From positions 1 through 33,135 of the forward strand of contig JAUXDG010000001.1 of NCBI GenBank assembly GCA_030618475.1: a DNA stretch of 33,135 bases, given 5' to 3'. Within the stretch, counting starts at the first letter, position 1. Each line of letters begins with the position of its first letter. The DNA is from Gammaproteobacteria bacterium (GTDB lineage: Bacteria; Pseudomonadota; Gammaproteobacteria; DSM-19610). The translations under genes and the position numbers were made by a program. Below are positions 8,777-16,638 of the stretch, in pieces. Under the pieces are notes generated by a model. That model worked only from the letters and a program-made list of their open reading frames with translations. It was not told the DNA's origin and searched no databases.

Positions 8777-9317
8777 AAGACTTTTCCCTTGAGGTTTACG
8801 ATTTCCGGTTCCAACCCGAGGACAGGAACGCCCCAAAAAAGCTCACTGACTGCTCGCAGGTAATATTTTGCTGCCAGCCAACCCGAAAACATGGGGGTGT
8901 GCTGTGGCAACTGTCAATCTGCAACCAATCGTTGTATTTTCCCAACGAACTTGCCCGCATCCTGCTATCCCGCCAGTTGGTTGTGCATTATTCCTACAAT
9001 AGGGTAAAAACACAATACTTTTTTCATCAAAGTTTCAGAGTTTGATCGCCACCCGGGGGAATTATTTGAATTTTGTCGTAATTTTGCCACAAAACAAAAC
9101 TCAAAAACCTCACGGACCGTATTGCTTCGGAGACCTTTGAATCCCGCCTATCTGCAAGGCAATTTACAGGCCATGCTGGTCACGAATTTCTAAATTAGCA
9201 GTTTACTCGTGCCGGCGTGAGCCAAATGCGACCCGTTTCACACGTTGGTCCGCTATCTGGCGGGCCGCAGATCAGGCGGGTATGATCGTTGCCTTTATAC
9301 AACGAAGAATTATTTCG
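8777..9317. other. Long divergent intergenic region, no gene seen
   Basis: About 540 bp separate the acyl-AMP ligase (minus) from the candidate ceramide synthase (plus), so promoters for both must lie here. The middle (about 8990-9110) is AT-rich with A-runs and contains a TACAAT hexamer at 8994-8999, but no well-spaced -35 could be matched. A second -10-like TATGAT lies at 9281-9286, also without a good -35. No convincing open frame, RNA gene, riboswitch or long palindrome was found. Confidence 0.5.
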
Positions 9318-10457
9318 ATGCCCCACACCAAGGACGAATTGACCATCCAGGCGGTGAACAACCGGACCCGGCTCAAGGAGTTTATTCAGCTGCCGCAGGG
9401 ATTGTACCAGCAGGATCCTAACTGGGTTAATCCTTTATTTCTAGAGCAAAAAGAGCGCTTCAGCGATAAAAACCCGTTTTTTCAGCACGCCCGCTGGCAA
9501 GCCTGGATTGCCAGACGCGGACAACGTCCGGTCGGGCGAATCAGCGCACAGATCGATGAACTGCACCTGCAGCGCTACCAGGACCAGACCGGGCACTTCG
9601 GCTGCCTGGAGGCGGAAGACGATGCGGAGGTCTTCACGGCCTTGTTTGAGGCAGCCGAAAACTGGCTCAAAGCCGAAGGCATGCAGCGCGTCACCGGGCC
9701 GTTCAGCCTTTCCATCAATGAAGAGTGCGGGCTGCTGATAGACGGCTTCGACACCCCGCCACGCATCATGATGGGGCACGGACGCCCTTTTTATGGGCAA
9801 CAGGTCGAAGCCCGGGGCTACAGGAAAGCCAAGGATCTGCTCGCCTACCACTGCCCGCCTGATTACGACACGCCCAAAACGCTGGCTAAACTTGCTGAAA
9901 AAGCCGCCAACCAGGTGCGGATTCGCCACTTGAATCGCAAGGACATGAAGAATGAGTTGACAATATTACGCGATATTTTCAACGATGCCTGGTCGGAAAA
10001 CTGGGGTTTCGTACCTTTTACCGAAGCCGAATTCAACGAAGTCGGTAAAATCATGAGCCTGCTGCTTGACGACGACTTCGTTCAGATTGCAGAAGTCGAT
10101 GGCGAACCCGCGGCCATGCTTATCGTGCTGCCGAATATCAACGAATGCATTCATGATCTGAATGGCCGCCTGTTTCCCTTCGGTTGGCTGAAACTGCTCT
10201 GGCGCTTGAAAGTGCGGCACCCCAAATCGGCCCGGATCCCGCTCATGGGGGTCATCAAGAAGTACCAGCGCAGCCGACTGGGTCCGACACTGGCTTTTAT
10301 GGTGACCGATGCCGCCAAACAGCCCGTCATCCGCCGCGGCATCCAGGAGATGGAAATGTCCTGGATACTCGAGGATAACGCCGGTATGCGCAGCGTCATT
10401 GAAGCGCTGAGCGGTGCGGTCTACAAGACCTATCGACTGTATGAAAAGAACCTCTGA
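9318..10457 (+). CDS. GNAT-fold acyltransferase, candidate bacterial ceramide synthase (bCerS-like)
   Basis: The gene encodes 379 residues from ATG 9318; an in-frame ATG at 9282 would add 12. The N-terminus (EFIQLPQGLYQQDPNWVNPL, then FFQHARWQAWIARRGQRPVGRISAQID) is characteristic of a large family with a double GNAT-like fold that is often annotated only as hypothetical. Later blocks include GPFSLSINEECGLLIDGFD, MGHGRPFYG and MSWILEDNAGM. In Caulobacter, bCerS belongs to this kind of acyltransferase and N-acylates 3-ketosphinganine using acyl-CoA. Here the gene is divergent from an acyl-AMP ligase and overlaps the next gene by 17 bp, placing it in a lipid operon. Family members occur outside sphingolipid loci too, so the ceramide role is inferred from context. 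Confidence 0.7.
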   Translation: MPHTKDELTIQAVNNRTRLKEFIQLPQGLYQQDPNWVNPLFLEQKERFSDKNPFFQHARWQAWIARRGQRPVGRISAQIDELHLQRYQDQTGHFGCLEAEDDAEVFTALFEAAENWLKAEGMQRVTGPFSLSINEECGLLIDGFDTPPRIMMGHGRPFYGQQVEARGYRKAKDLLAYHCPPDYDTPKTLAKLAEKAANQVRIRHLNRKDMKNELTILRDIFNDAWSENWGFVPFTEAEFNEVGKIMSLLLDDDFVQIAEVDGEPAAMLIVLPNINECIHDLNGRLFPFGWLKLLWRLKVRHPKSARIPLMGVIKKYQRSRLGPTLAFMVTDAAKQPVIRRGIQEMEMSWILEDNAGMRSVIEALSGAVYKTYRLYEKNL

Positions 10458-11256
10458 ATTCAAGCCTGGAACCCCATTTACCGCTGTTATCCTGGCCGCC
10501 GACAGGAACCCGGACGACCCGCTGGTACGGGCGTCCAACGCCTGCTGCAAGGCGCTGGTGGAAATCGACGGAACACCGATGCTGCAACGCGTGGTCTCGG
10601 CACTCCAGGAAAGCAAACATATTGAAGCCATCCTGCTTTCAGGACCGCCACGGGAGCAATTGGCGCACAACGAATTTCTCGAAAACGCCCTGAGCAAGCG
10701 GCGAATCAGCTGGCTGGCACCGCAGAACAGTCCCAGCAGCAGCGCCTATCAGGCCATGAAAAGCCTGCCGCAGCACAGCCCGGTGTTGGTCACCACGGCA
10801 GACCATCCGCTATTGACCGCTGAGATTATCGATTACTTTCTTTGCCACGCCCTGGAGACGGGCGCTGATGTCGCTGTTGGCGTAATAACCTACTCGGCAA
10901 TACAGGAAAAATTCCCCAATGCTAAAAAGACCGTCACGCGACTGAGGGATGGCGGTTACTGTGGTTGTAATCTGTTTGCTTTCCTGACCCCTCAGTCCCA
11001 CCGGGTGGCAGCCGCGTGGTGCAAGGTCGAGCAGCAACGTAAGAACCCCTTGCGGGTTATCAGCCAACTGGGGTGGTGGTCAGTGTTGCGTTACCTGCTG
11101 GGCCGCATGACACTGGACAAAGCACTGGCTGAACTCTCGCAGCGCCTGAAAGTCTCTATCAAGCCGGTTCATCTGCCGTTCCCGGAAGCCGCCATAGACG
11201 TCGATTCCATCGCTGATCAGAAACTGGTGGAAGCAATCACCGGCATCGACAAATGA
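10441..11256 (+). CDS. MobA-like NTP transferase (nucleotidyltransferase, GT-A fold)
   Basis: From ATG 10441 the protein has 271 residues; the start overlaps the end of the preceding acyltransferase gene by 17 bp, implying coupled translation. The N-terminal TAVILAADRNPDDPL is a variant of the nucleotide-binding GGxGTR-type loop, followed by CKALVEIDGTPMLQRVVSAL (the K-A-L/P-x-x-G-x-P-M block) and VLVTTADHPLLTAEII (the metal-binding LVTxADxPLL block). These are hallmarks of MobA/IspD-type sugar or polyol nucleotidyltransferases. It probably activates a small alcohol or sugar phosphate for a lipid headgroup, a role inferred from the neighbouring lipid kinase. The first loop lacks the usual double glycine, so the nucleotide specificity may be unusual. 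Its 3' end overlaps the convergent phosphoesterase gene by 40 bp. Confidence 0.8.
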   Translation: MKRTSEFKPGTPFTAVILAADRNPDDPLVRASNACCKALVEIDGTPMLQRVVSALQESKHIEAILLSGPPREQLAHNEFLENALSKRRISWLAPQNSPSSSAYQAMKSLPQHSPVLVTTADHPLLTAEIIDYFLCHALETGADVAVGVITYSAIQEKFPNAKKTVTRLRDGGYCGCNLFAFLTPQSHRVAAAWCKVEQQRKNPLRVISQLGWWSVLRYLLGRMTLDKALAELSQRLKVSIKPVHLPFPEAAIDVDSIADQKLVEAITGIDK

Positions 11257-12176
11257 TGCTCGTGCTGCAGGGAAAACCTGTCCTGGTCCGGTTGATAACC
11301 CCGTACGCTGACCCGAACTGACCAGTGATCGTCTTCACGTCTGACCTTGTACAGGTAATATTGCGCGCGCCGCCCGGCCTGACGACCAATCGCCGACGCT
11401 GAAGGAATACCGAACACGGGTATTTTGCCTTGACCGTGCGGGATGCCGGCCTCGACGGCGCGATGGCTGTGCCCGTGTAAAACCAGTTCTGCGCCCTCAC
11501 GCTCCAGAATAGCGCAAAGCGCCTTGCCATCGGTTAGTCGTTTGCGCCATTTCTCATCTTCCTCCCGCGGTGGATGATGCAGTAATACAATGCGAAACAA
11601 ACCCTGTTCAGCCGCCTGCCGCAACAACATCGTTAAACGCTGCCTCTGTTGCAGACCGAGCGAACCGGTTGCCAGAAAGGGTGCCGAGGCACCGGCGCTG
11701 GACAGACCGATCAGAGCGACCCCGTTGCGGATGCGCAAACTTGGAAACAACTGTTCACTGGCCGTATCCGGAGTTTCTGCAAACTCAGGATCGGATTGCA
11801 TATAGGGCTGCCAGAGTGAAAACGTACTGGACCAGGGCGAGCGTACGTAAGCATCGTGATTACCCGGAACCACGGTCACACGATCCGTGGCCCCCAGACG
11901 ATCCAGCCACCGGCGCGCCTGGCGGAATTCGTCCGGCAGGCCGATATGCGTTAAATCCCCGGTAATGACGATATGTTCCGGCCGTGTCTGTGTCAGGTCA
12001 CGCAGCAAGGCCTCAAGCACTTCTCCGCGGTGTTCCGCGCGCCGCTTTTGGTGCCAGGACAGGTAACCCAGCATGCGCTTGTTCAGCAACTGCCGCCAAC
12101 GCACACGCTGCAGCGATGTCAGGTGCGGGTCCGAGAGCTGCGCAAAATACAGCCCGGCATGATCCGTGGCCTTCAT
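11217..12176 (-). CDS. Calcineurin-like metallophosphoesterase
   Basis: From ATG 12176 the protein has 319 residues; GTG 12218 is an alternative that adds 14. All metal-ligand motifs of the calcineurin-like superfamily are present in order: FAQLSDPHL (DxH), VITGDLTHIGLPDEF (GDxxxxG), VVPGNHDAYV (GNHD), LLHHPP and LVLHGHSHRA (GHxH). This is therefore very likely an active two-metal phosphohydrolase in the cytosol or at the inner membrane. No signal peptide is visible. The LxQLSDPH start and GHSHR end are shared with cyclic-nucleotide phosphodiesterases and LpxH-like or lipid-phosphate phosphatases, so the substrate is unknown. It lies antisense between two lipid-headgroup genes, which hints at dephosphorylation of a lipid or headgroup intermediate. 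A short palindrome, AATCAA-5-TTGATT (12195-12211), lies just upstream of the ATG. Confidence 0.85.
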   Translation of the reverse strand: MKATDHAGLYFAQLSDPHLTSLQRVRWRQLLNKRMLGYLSWHQKRRAEHRGEVLEALLRDLTQTRPEHIVITGDLTHIGLPDEFRQARRWLDRLGATDRVTVVPGNHDAYVRSPWSSTFSLWQPYMQSDPEFAETPDTASEQLFPSLRIRNGVALIGLSSAGASAPFLATGSLGLQQRQRLTMLLRQAAEQGLFRIVLLHHPPREEDEKWRKRLTDGKALCAILEREGAELVLHGHSHRAVEAGIPHGQGKIPVFGIPSASAIGRQAGRRAQYYLYKVRREDDHWSVRVSVRGYQPDQDRFSLQHEHHLSMPVIASTSF

Positions 12177-12268
12177 CCCAGCCAATTTTTTCTCAATCAA
12201 ATTTGTTGATTTATCCACATTGTTTTAGGATGCTGGATGAAGCCCGTTAATAACCCTGCATCAGTCCG

Positions 12269-13258
12269 TTGAATGCCAGCCAGCCAGTAAACAAGCCCCC
12301 CACTATCGGCCTGATCAGTAATCCACACAGCCGTCGCAACCGCTCACAACTTGCGGCGGTAGAGGCTATTGTCGCAAATCACCCGAATATCCACCATCAC
12401 ATCACGCAAAGCGCCGATGAAATACCGCGCGTACTCCATGGTTTTGCGCAACAGGGCGTGGACGTACTGGCTGTCAACGGTGGAGACGGGACGACGGCAC
12501 AGGTATTCAGCGAACTTCTCGAACAACGTCCTTTTGCCAGATTGCCTTCGGTTATCCTGCTGCCGGGTGGAACCACCAATATGAATGTCGGCGACGTCGG
12601 CCTGCGGGGCAAGCTGATTACAGCTGTGCGCCGCATGGCCAACTGGGCCGAGCAAGGTTCGGACACTGTCGAACGCCTGACCCGCCCCATTCTTCGTACC
12701 GAAGGCTCCGTGGACGGGAGAATTGTCTGCGGCATGTTTTTTGGTACGGGGACTATTATTCGCGGCATTGAATACTACCACCACACTGTTCACAGCATGG
12801 GTATCACCGATGAACTCGGCCCGGGCGTTGTCACGCTGCGCACGATCTGGGGTATTGCCCGTAAAGAGCCCAGTTATTCCGACCCGACCCCGATCCGCAT
12901 CGAATTCGATTCGGCGGCAGACCCTCAAACCCGCCAAGTGGTGCTGCTTCTCATCAGTTCGCTGGAGCGATTGTTCCTGGGATTTCGCCCCTATTGGGGC
13001 GTTGAAAATGCACCCCTGCATTGCACCTGGGTGCAACGCCCCACACGCAAAGTGTTTCGCGCCTTTCATTCCGTGCTACGCGGCAGGCCCAACCGACATG
13101 CCGGACAGGAAAACGGTTATTTCAGTCATAATGCACGGGAGATCCGCCTGTGGATAGACGGGGCCTTTGCCGTCGATGGTGAAATTTATTATGCCAGTAA
13201 GGAACACGGCCCGGTCACCGTCAGCAACGGCGGTGATATCGAATTTGTTCGACTATGA
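12269..13258 (+). CDS. DAGK/YegS-type lipid kinase, candidate ceramide kinase (CpgB-like)
   Basis: The gene encodes 329 residues with TTG 12269 as the best available start. The DAGK catalytic signature is present: SNPHSRRN at about 17-24, VNGGDGTTAQVF with GGDGT at 71-75, and LLPGGTTNMNVGD with PGGTTN at 99-104. The YegS/BmrU-like family phosphorylates lipid hydroxyls with ATP at the inner membrane. Caulobacter CpgB is a bacterial ceramide kinase of this superfamily, and a ceramide-type substrate fits the surrounding ceramide genes. Diacylglycerol or another lipid alcohol cannot be excluded. The stop overlaps the next gene's ATG by 4 bp. A weak sigma70-like pair (TTGTTG 12203-12208, 17 bp, TAGGAT 12226-12231) lies upstream. 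Confidence 0.8.
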   Translation: MNASQPVNKPPTIGLISNPHSRRNRSQLAAVEAIVANHPNIHHHITQSADEIPRVLHGFAQQGVDVLAVNGGDGTTAQVFSELLEQRPFARLPSVILLPGGTTNMNVGDVGLRGKLITAVRRMANWAEQGSDTVERLTRPILRTEGSVDGRIVCGMFFGTGTIIRGIEYYHHTVHSMGITDELGPGVVTLRTIWGIARKEPSYSDPTPIRIEFDSAADPQTRQVVLLLISSLERLFLGFRPYWGVENAPLHCTWVQRPTRKVFRAFHSVLRGRPNRHAGQENGYFSHNAREIRLWIDGAFAVDGEIYYASKEHGPVTVSNGGDIEFVRL

Positions 13259-14217
13259 AAAAGGCGGCGGCACAGAAACAACTGGGTAGAACCCTTGGTG
13301 ACCTCACCCCGTCACCGCACCACCCGGCTCTCGCTCACCTGGTGGCATCTCTGAAAGACAGACACGGTGATTGCGTCAGCGCTGTGCTGTTTTATGGTTC
13401 CTGTCTGCGCAGCGGCGACCCCTACGACGGCCTCGTCGATCTGTACCTGATTGTCGATCATTACCGTTGTGCCAACACCGGCCTGGTCAAGGCTTTCTGG
13501 AACTGGCTGTTACCGCCGAACGTGTTTTATGCAGAATTTGCTCACAACGGACGGACAGTCCGCAGCAAATACGCCATAGTCTCGCTTGCCGACCTGAACA
13601 AGGGAACCTCGCAACGCTGGTTCCATTCCTACCTGTGGGGACGTTTCAGCCAGCCGACAGCTGTTGCCTGGTACCGTGATGACACTACCCGGGACATTAT
13701 CGAAAACGACCTGGCGCAATCAGTGGTGACTTTTCTGAACCGGGCGCTACCCGCTCTACCACCACAGGGCAGTGTTCAGTCACTGTGGAGCAATGGACTG
13801 CGACTGAGCTACGGCGCAGAACTCAGGGTGGAATCATCCGCGCGCACGCGTGAATTAACCGAAGCCAACACAGCCTATTACCAGCAGGTTAGCCGCCTCT
13901 CCGCTCCGCTGTTGAATTATCCCTGTGAAATTTCCGGGGCCCCTCCGACACAGGACTACCGGGCTGAGATCTCTTCAGTTCGACGCTATAGCAACCGGGT
14001 CGGTTGGAGAATCCGCGCCGTGCAGGGCAAACTCCTGTCGCTGGCACGATTGATAAAGGCGCTGTTTACCTTCGATGGTGGGCTGGACTATATCGCCTGG
14101 AAGCTGGAGCGCCACTCCGGCGTCCACATTGATATACCGGAAAAAGTGCGGCGTTACCCGCTGATTTTTATCTGGGGACTTTTCTGGGATCTGTACCGGC
14201 GTGGTATATTTCGATGA
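13255..14217 (+). CDS. Nucleotidyltransferase-fold protein resembling Tam41-type CDP-lipid synthases
   Basis: The gene encodes 320 residues, with ATG overlapping the kinase stop by 4 bp (ATGA), a classic coupling arrangement. The only clear catalytic block is VLFYGSCLRSGDPYDGLVDLYLIVD (in two parts: YGSCLRSG around 47-54, and VDLYLIVD with Asp62 and Asp68). This matches the pol-beta-like nucleotidyltransferase pattern with one unusual position: Tyr64 stands where a second acidic residue normally sits. The mitochondrial cytidylyltransferase Tam41 has a similar YGSG-then-D-x-hydrophobic arrangement, which is why I suggest that family. The C-terminal end (YPLIFIWGLFWDLYRRGIF) is hydrophobic and may associate with membrane. 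If active, it could attach CMP to a lipid phosphate such as ceramide 1-phosphate. This is a hypothesis only. Confidence 0.62.
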   Translation: MKKAAAQKQLGRTLGDLTPSPHHPALAHLVASLKDRHGDCVSAVLFYGSCLRSGDPYDGLVDLYLIVDHYRCANTGLVKAFWNWLLPPNVFYAEFAHNGRTVRSKYAIVSLADLNKGTSQRWFHSYLWGRFSQPTAVAWYRDDTTRDIIENDLAQSVVTFLNRALPALPPQGSVQSLWSNGLRLSYGAELRVESSARTRELTEANTAYYQQVSRLSAPLLNYPCEISGAPPTQDYRAEISSVRRYSNRVGWRIRAVQGKLLSLARLIKALFTFDGGLDYIAWKLERHSGVHIDIPEKVRRYPLIFIWGLFWDLYRRGIFR

Positions 14218-14274
14218 CAGGCCGATTACAAATGGGACGATTCCATGGCAATGCCCGCCCGACAGAGGTCAACG

Positions 14275-15354
14275 ATGCCCCGTATCTGGCTGGTGACAGG
14301 CGATAAACTTGGCGACAACGCCCAGGTTGAAATGATCGCCAACAGCCTGGGTCTTGCCTACACAGTCAAGCACCTGTCCCCCAGGCAAAAATACATTCTG
14401 GGAAAACCGCGTTTCAAGGTATCGCTGGACCACCTGGACCCTGACAGCTCGGACGCTCTTTCACCGCCCTGGCCTGACCTGGTGATTACCGTCGGGCGCA
14501 GGCACGCCATGGCGGCACTCTGGATAAAGGCGCAGTCCCCGAAAACAAACATCGTCTTACTCGGCAGGCCACGGCGTTGGATCGACCGCTTCGACCTGAT
14601 TATCACACTACCCCAGTACGACTTACCGGACTTGCCACAGGTCATGCGCCTGTCCCTGCCGCTCATGAGAACGGATACAGAAGCCGTCTCCAGCTCAGCC
14701 AAAGCATGGGCGCAACGATTAGAGTTACTTCCCAGACCCATCATCGCCGTACTGATCGGCAGCGCCACCCGGCCATTCCACTTTAACGCCAAGGTAACAA
14801 ACGAGTTACTCACTCAGTGCAGGAAGCTGCAGTCAAGGTACGGCGGCACCTTGTATTTCTCAACCAGCCGCAGAACCTCAGCAGACATCGTCAGCACCCT
14901 CAATGCACAGTTGCCTGACGGTGCGCAGATCTATGAGTGGCAACAAGGCAACACTGACAACCCCTATCTCGCGCTGCTCGAACATGCGGATTATTTTGTC
15001 GTAACGGGTGACAGTGTCTCCATGATGATCGAAGTCGCCGACCGCGGTAAACCGCTGGCCATCTTCCAACTTCCCGCTAGCCGGCAGGGTTTGATCTGGC
15101 AGTCGTTCACCCGCCGGCTTCACGCTCAGCCTGATAACAGCACCTGCAACAGACCGTTCAGATGGATGGGCAGGCTGCTGTACCAATCCGGGCTGGCTGG
15201 GTTTACCCGTGATCTGACGCAGATTCACAAGACACTCATCGACGGCGGGTTCGCCGTTTATCTGGGGGACGCGTTCAACAAACCATCCCAGGCACTGCCC
15301 GATGAGCTGGGCCGGATACGGGAGAGAATCCTCGCACTACTCACCAACAGCTAG
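14275..15354 (+). CDS. ELM1-family protein, copy A (mitochondrial-fission-ELM1-like, DUF1022)
   Basis: From ATG 14275, preceded by AGAGG at 6 nt, the protein has 359 residues; ATG 14245 would add 10. Family hallmarks are IWLVTGDKLGDNAQVEMIA, WPDLVITVGRR, GRPRRWIDRFDLIITLPQYDLP and ADYFVVTGDSVSMMIEVADRGKPLAIF. The last block reads like the nucleotide-sugar-binding half of GT-B glycosyltransferases, which suggests a GT-B-like enzyme. ELM1-type proteins are named after an Arabidopsis mitochondrial-fission factor, and their bacterial role is not established to my knowledge. It follows the kinase and Tam41-like genes on the same strand with only a 57-bp gap, so it probably belongs to the same lipid operon. 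It is the most divergent of the three copies in the window. Confidence 0.83.
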   Translation: MPRIWLVTGDKLGDNAQVEMIANSLGLAYTVKHLSPRQKYILGKPRFKVSLDHLDPDSSDALSPPWPDLVITVGRRHAMAALWIKAQSPKTNIVLLGRPRRWIDRFDLIITLPQYDLPDLPQVMRLSLPLMRTDTEAVSSSAKAWAQRLELLPRPIIAVLIGSATRPFHFNAKVTNELLTQCRKLQSRYGGTLYFSTSRRTSADIVSTLNAQLPDGAQIYEWQQGNTDNPYLALLEHADYFVVTGDSVSMMIEVADRGKPLAIFQLPASRQGLIWQSFTRRLHAQPDNSTCNRPFRWMGRLLYQSGLAGFTRDLTQIHKTLIDGGFAVYLGDAFNKPSQALPDELGRIRERILALLTNS

Positions 15355-15508
15355 TGCACCTCCGACCCGCCCCCAGCATTAGCGCTACAATGCCCCGCTT
15401 CAGGCTTTGGCGGGTCAGAAATGGAAGCCTTACTTCGCTTAATGTATTCTTAGCGCCCTAAATTCCGAACCCGCGGTTGGCGAACGCATTCAACCATCAT
15501 CACAACAC

Positions 15509-15514
15509 TATAAT
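15509..15514 (+). promoter_or_regulatory. Candidate sigma70 -10 box for the GT2 gene
   Basis: A perfect TATAAT occurs at 15509-15514 in the 200-bp gap before the GT2 gene, in an AT-rich stretch. The -35 region at 16-18 bp spacing (around 15486-15492) is a poor match to consensus, so an activator may be needed. An AAAGGA Shine-Dalgarno lies only 4 bp after the box. An 8-bp inverted repeat (GACCCGCC 15364-15371 with GGCGGGTC 15409-15416) lies upstream and has no T-tract. Confidence 0.45.
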
Positions 15515-15532
15515 AACAAAGGAAAATTCAGG

Positions 15533-16504
15533 ATTCCCGACAACTCAATAGATACCGTGGTCGCTGTATGCATATGCACCTTCAGGCGCCCGGCGGGCCT
15601 CAGACGTTTATTGGCGTGCCTTGCCAGCCAGACGTTCAACGATATCCCTCAGCCGATAATTACAGTGATCGTTGCCGACAATGAAGGCAGCCTGGAAAAT
15701 CGACGGATATGCAGCGAATTCCAGGAATCTGCGTTCGAGTCCCTGACTTATGTTGCCGAGCAGCGGCAGGGTATCTCCTATGCACGCAATGCCTGTATAG
15801 ACAATCTGCCGGACGGAACAAGCTTTGTGGCAATGGTCGATGACGATGAATCACCGGATCCGGCATGGCTGAATCATTTACTGCTTGCACAGTCCAGAAG
15901 CGGCGCGGATGTGGTCGTCGGCCCGACCTTACCGGCATTCGAAGCGACCACAGCGAGCTGGGTTCAGGAAACCGGGTATTTCGCAAAACCGCAAAATCCG
16001 GACTCGTTTGAGGATCTGCAGGCGGATCCACCGGCGGCCACCTGCAATGTGCTGGTAAACGCGGAAATATTCTCCAGGCTGGGACTCCGCTTCGACCCGC
16101 TGCTGGCACTCAGCGGCGGAGAGGACAAACTGCTGTTCCAGGATATAAAGTTGCGTGGTTATAAATTCGTATGGGCCGCCCGGGCAAAGGTGACGGAATG
16201 GATACCACGGGATCGAGCCACCTTTGCATACATGTGGCGCGAGGAATATCGACGTGCGAGCGTCAGGCACTACGTAAAATCCAGACTGAAAGTATCAAGC
16301 CCACTCAAGCTGCTTGTTCTTATACCTAAATCTCTTGTGCGGTCTGTAAAGAACATAGCGGTAGGTTGTTACCGGGTTGCCGCCCAATTGCTAAGAAACA
16401 GTGCGAACCGCTCAAAGTTAGCGCTCGACGCCCTCGTCATCGCCGATGGATTCGGCTCAATTGCCGGTCTTCTTGGGCTGAGAAGCCGTCACTACCAGCG
16501 CTAG
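15533..16504 (+). CDS. Family 2 glycosyltransferase
   Basis: The frame carries a GT2 fold: VVAVCICTFRRPAGLRRLLACLASQ at the N-terminus, VIVADNEG, then GISYARNACI and the metal-binding VDDDESPDPAW, followed by SGGEDKLLFQDIKLRGYKFVWAARAKVTE with the acceptor-site acidic residues. It should transfer a sugar from a nucleotide-sugar at the cytosolic face of the inner membrane. The C-terminal part contains a basic and hydrophobic stretch (LKLLVLIPKSLVRSV) that may touch membrane. The first standard start codon is GTG 15557, which lacks a Shine-Dalgarno and begins immediately at the first strand. An in-frame ATT at 15533 has AAAGGA 9 nt upstream and would add a more normal eight-residue lead-in. I give the ATT coordinate as a possibility; GTG 15557 is the conservative choice. 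Confidence 0.8.
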   Translation: MPDNSIDTVVAVCICTFRRPAGLRRLLACLASQTFNDIPQPIITVIVADNEGSLENRRICSEFQESAFESLTYVAEQRQGISYARNACIDNLPDGTSFVAMVDDDESPDPAWLNHLLLAQSRSGADVVVGPTLPAFEATTASWVQETGYFAKPQNPDSFEDLQADPPAATCNVLVNAEIFSRLGLRFDPLLALSGGEDKLLFQDIKLRGYKFVWAARAKVTEWIPRDRATFAYMWREEYRRASVRHYVKSRLKVSSPLKLLVLIPKSLVRSVKNIAVGCYRVAAQLLRNSANRSKLALDALVIADGFGSIAGLLGLRSRHYQR

Positions 16505-16638
16505 GAATTTCAATGCCCTTATAAACAACCATCGTCATTATCTGGCTAACCATTTAACCATAAAACAGAAAACATCATAATACATAGGCAACAAAACACC
16601 GCGTTAGCGAACCAACATTCTTGATCGGGCGAAAAGGC

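Noticed and set aside
9966..10697. A 243-codon minus-strand open frame spanning the acyltransferase/nucleotidyltransferase junction.
   Set aside because: Covers two genes with clear motifs on the other strand; no motifs of its own.
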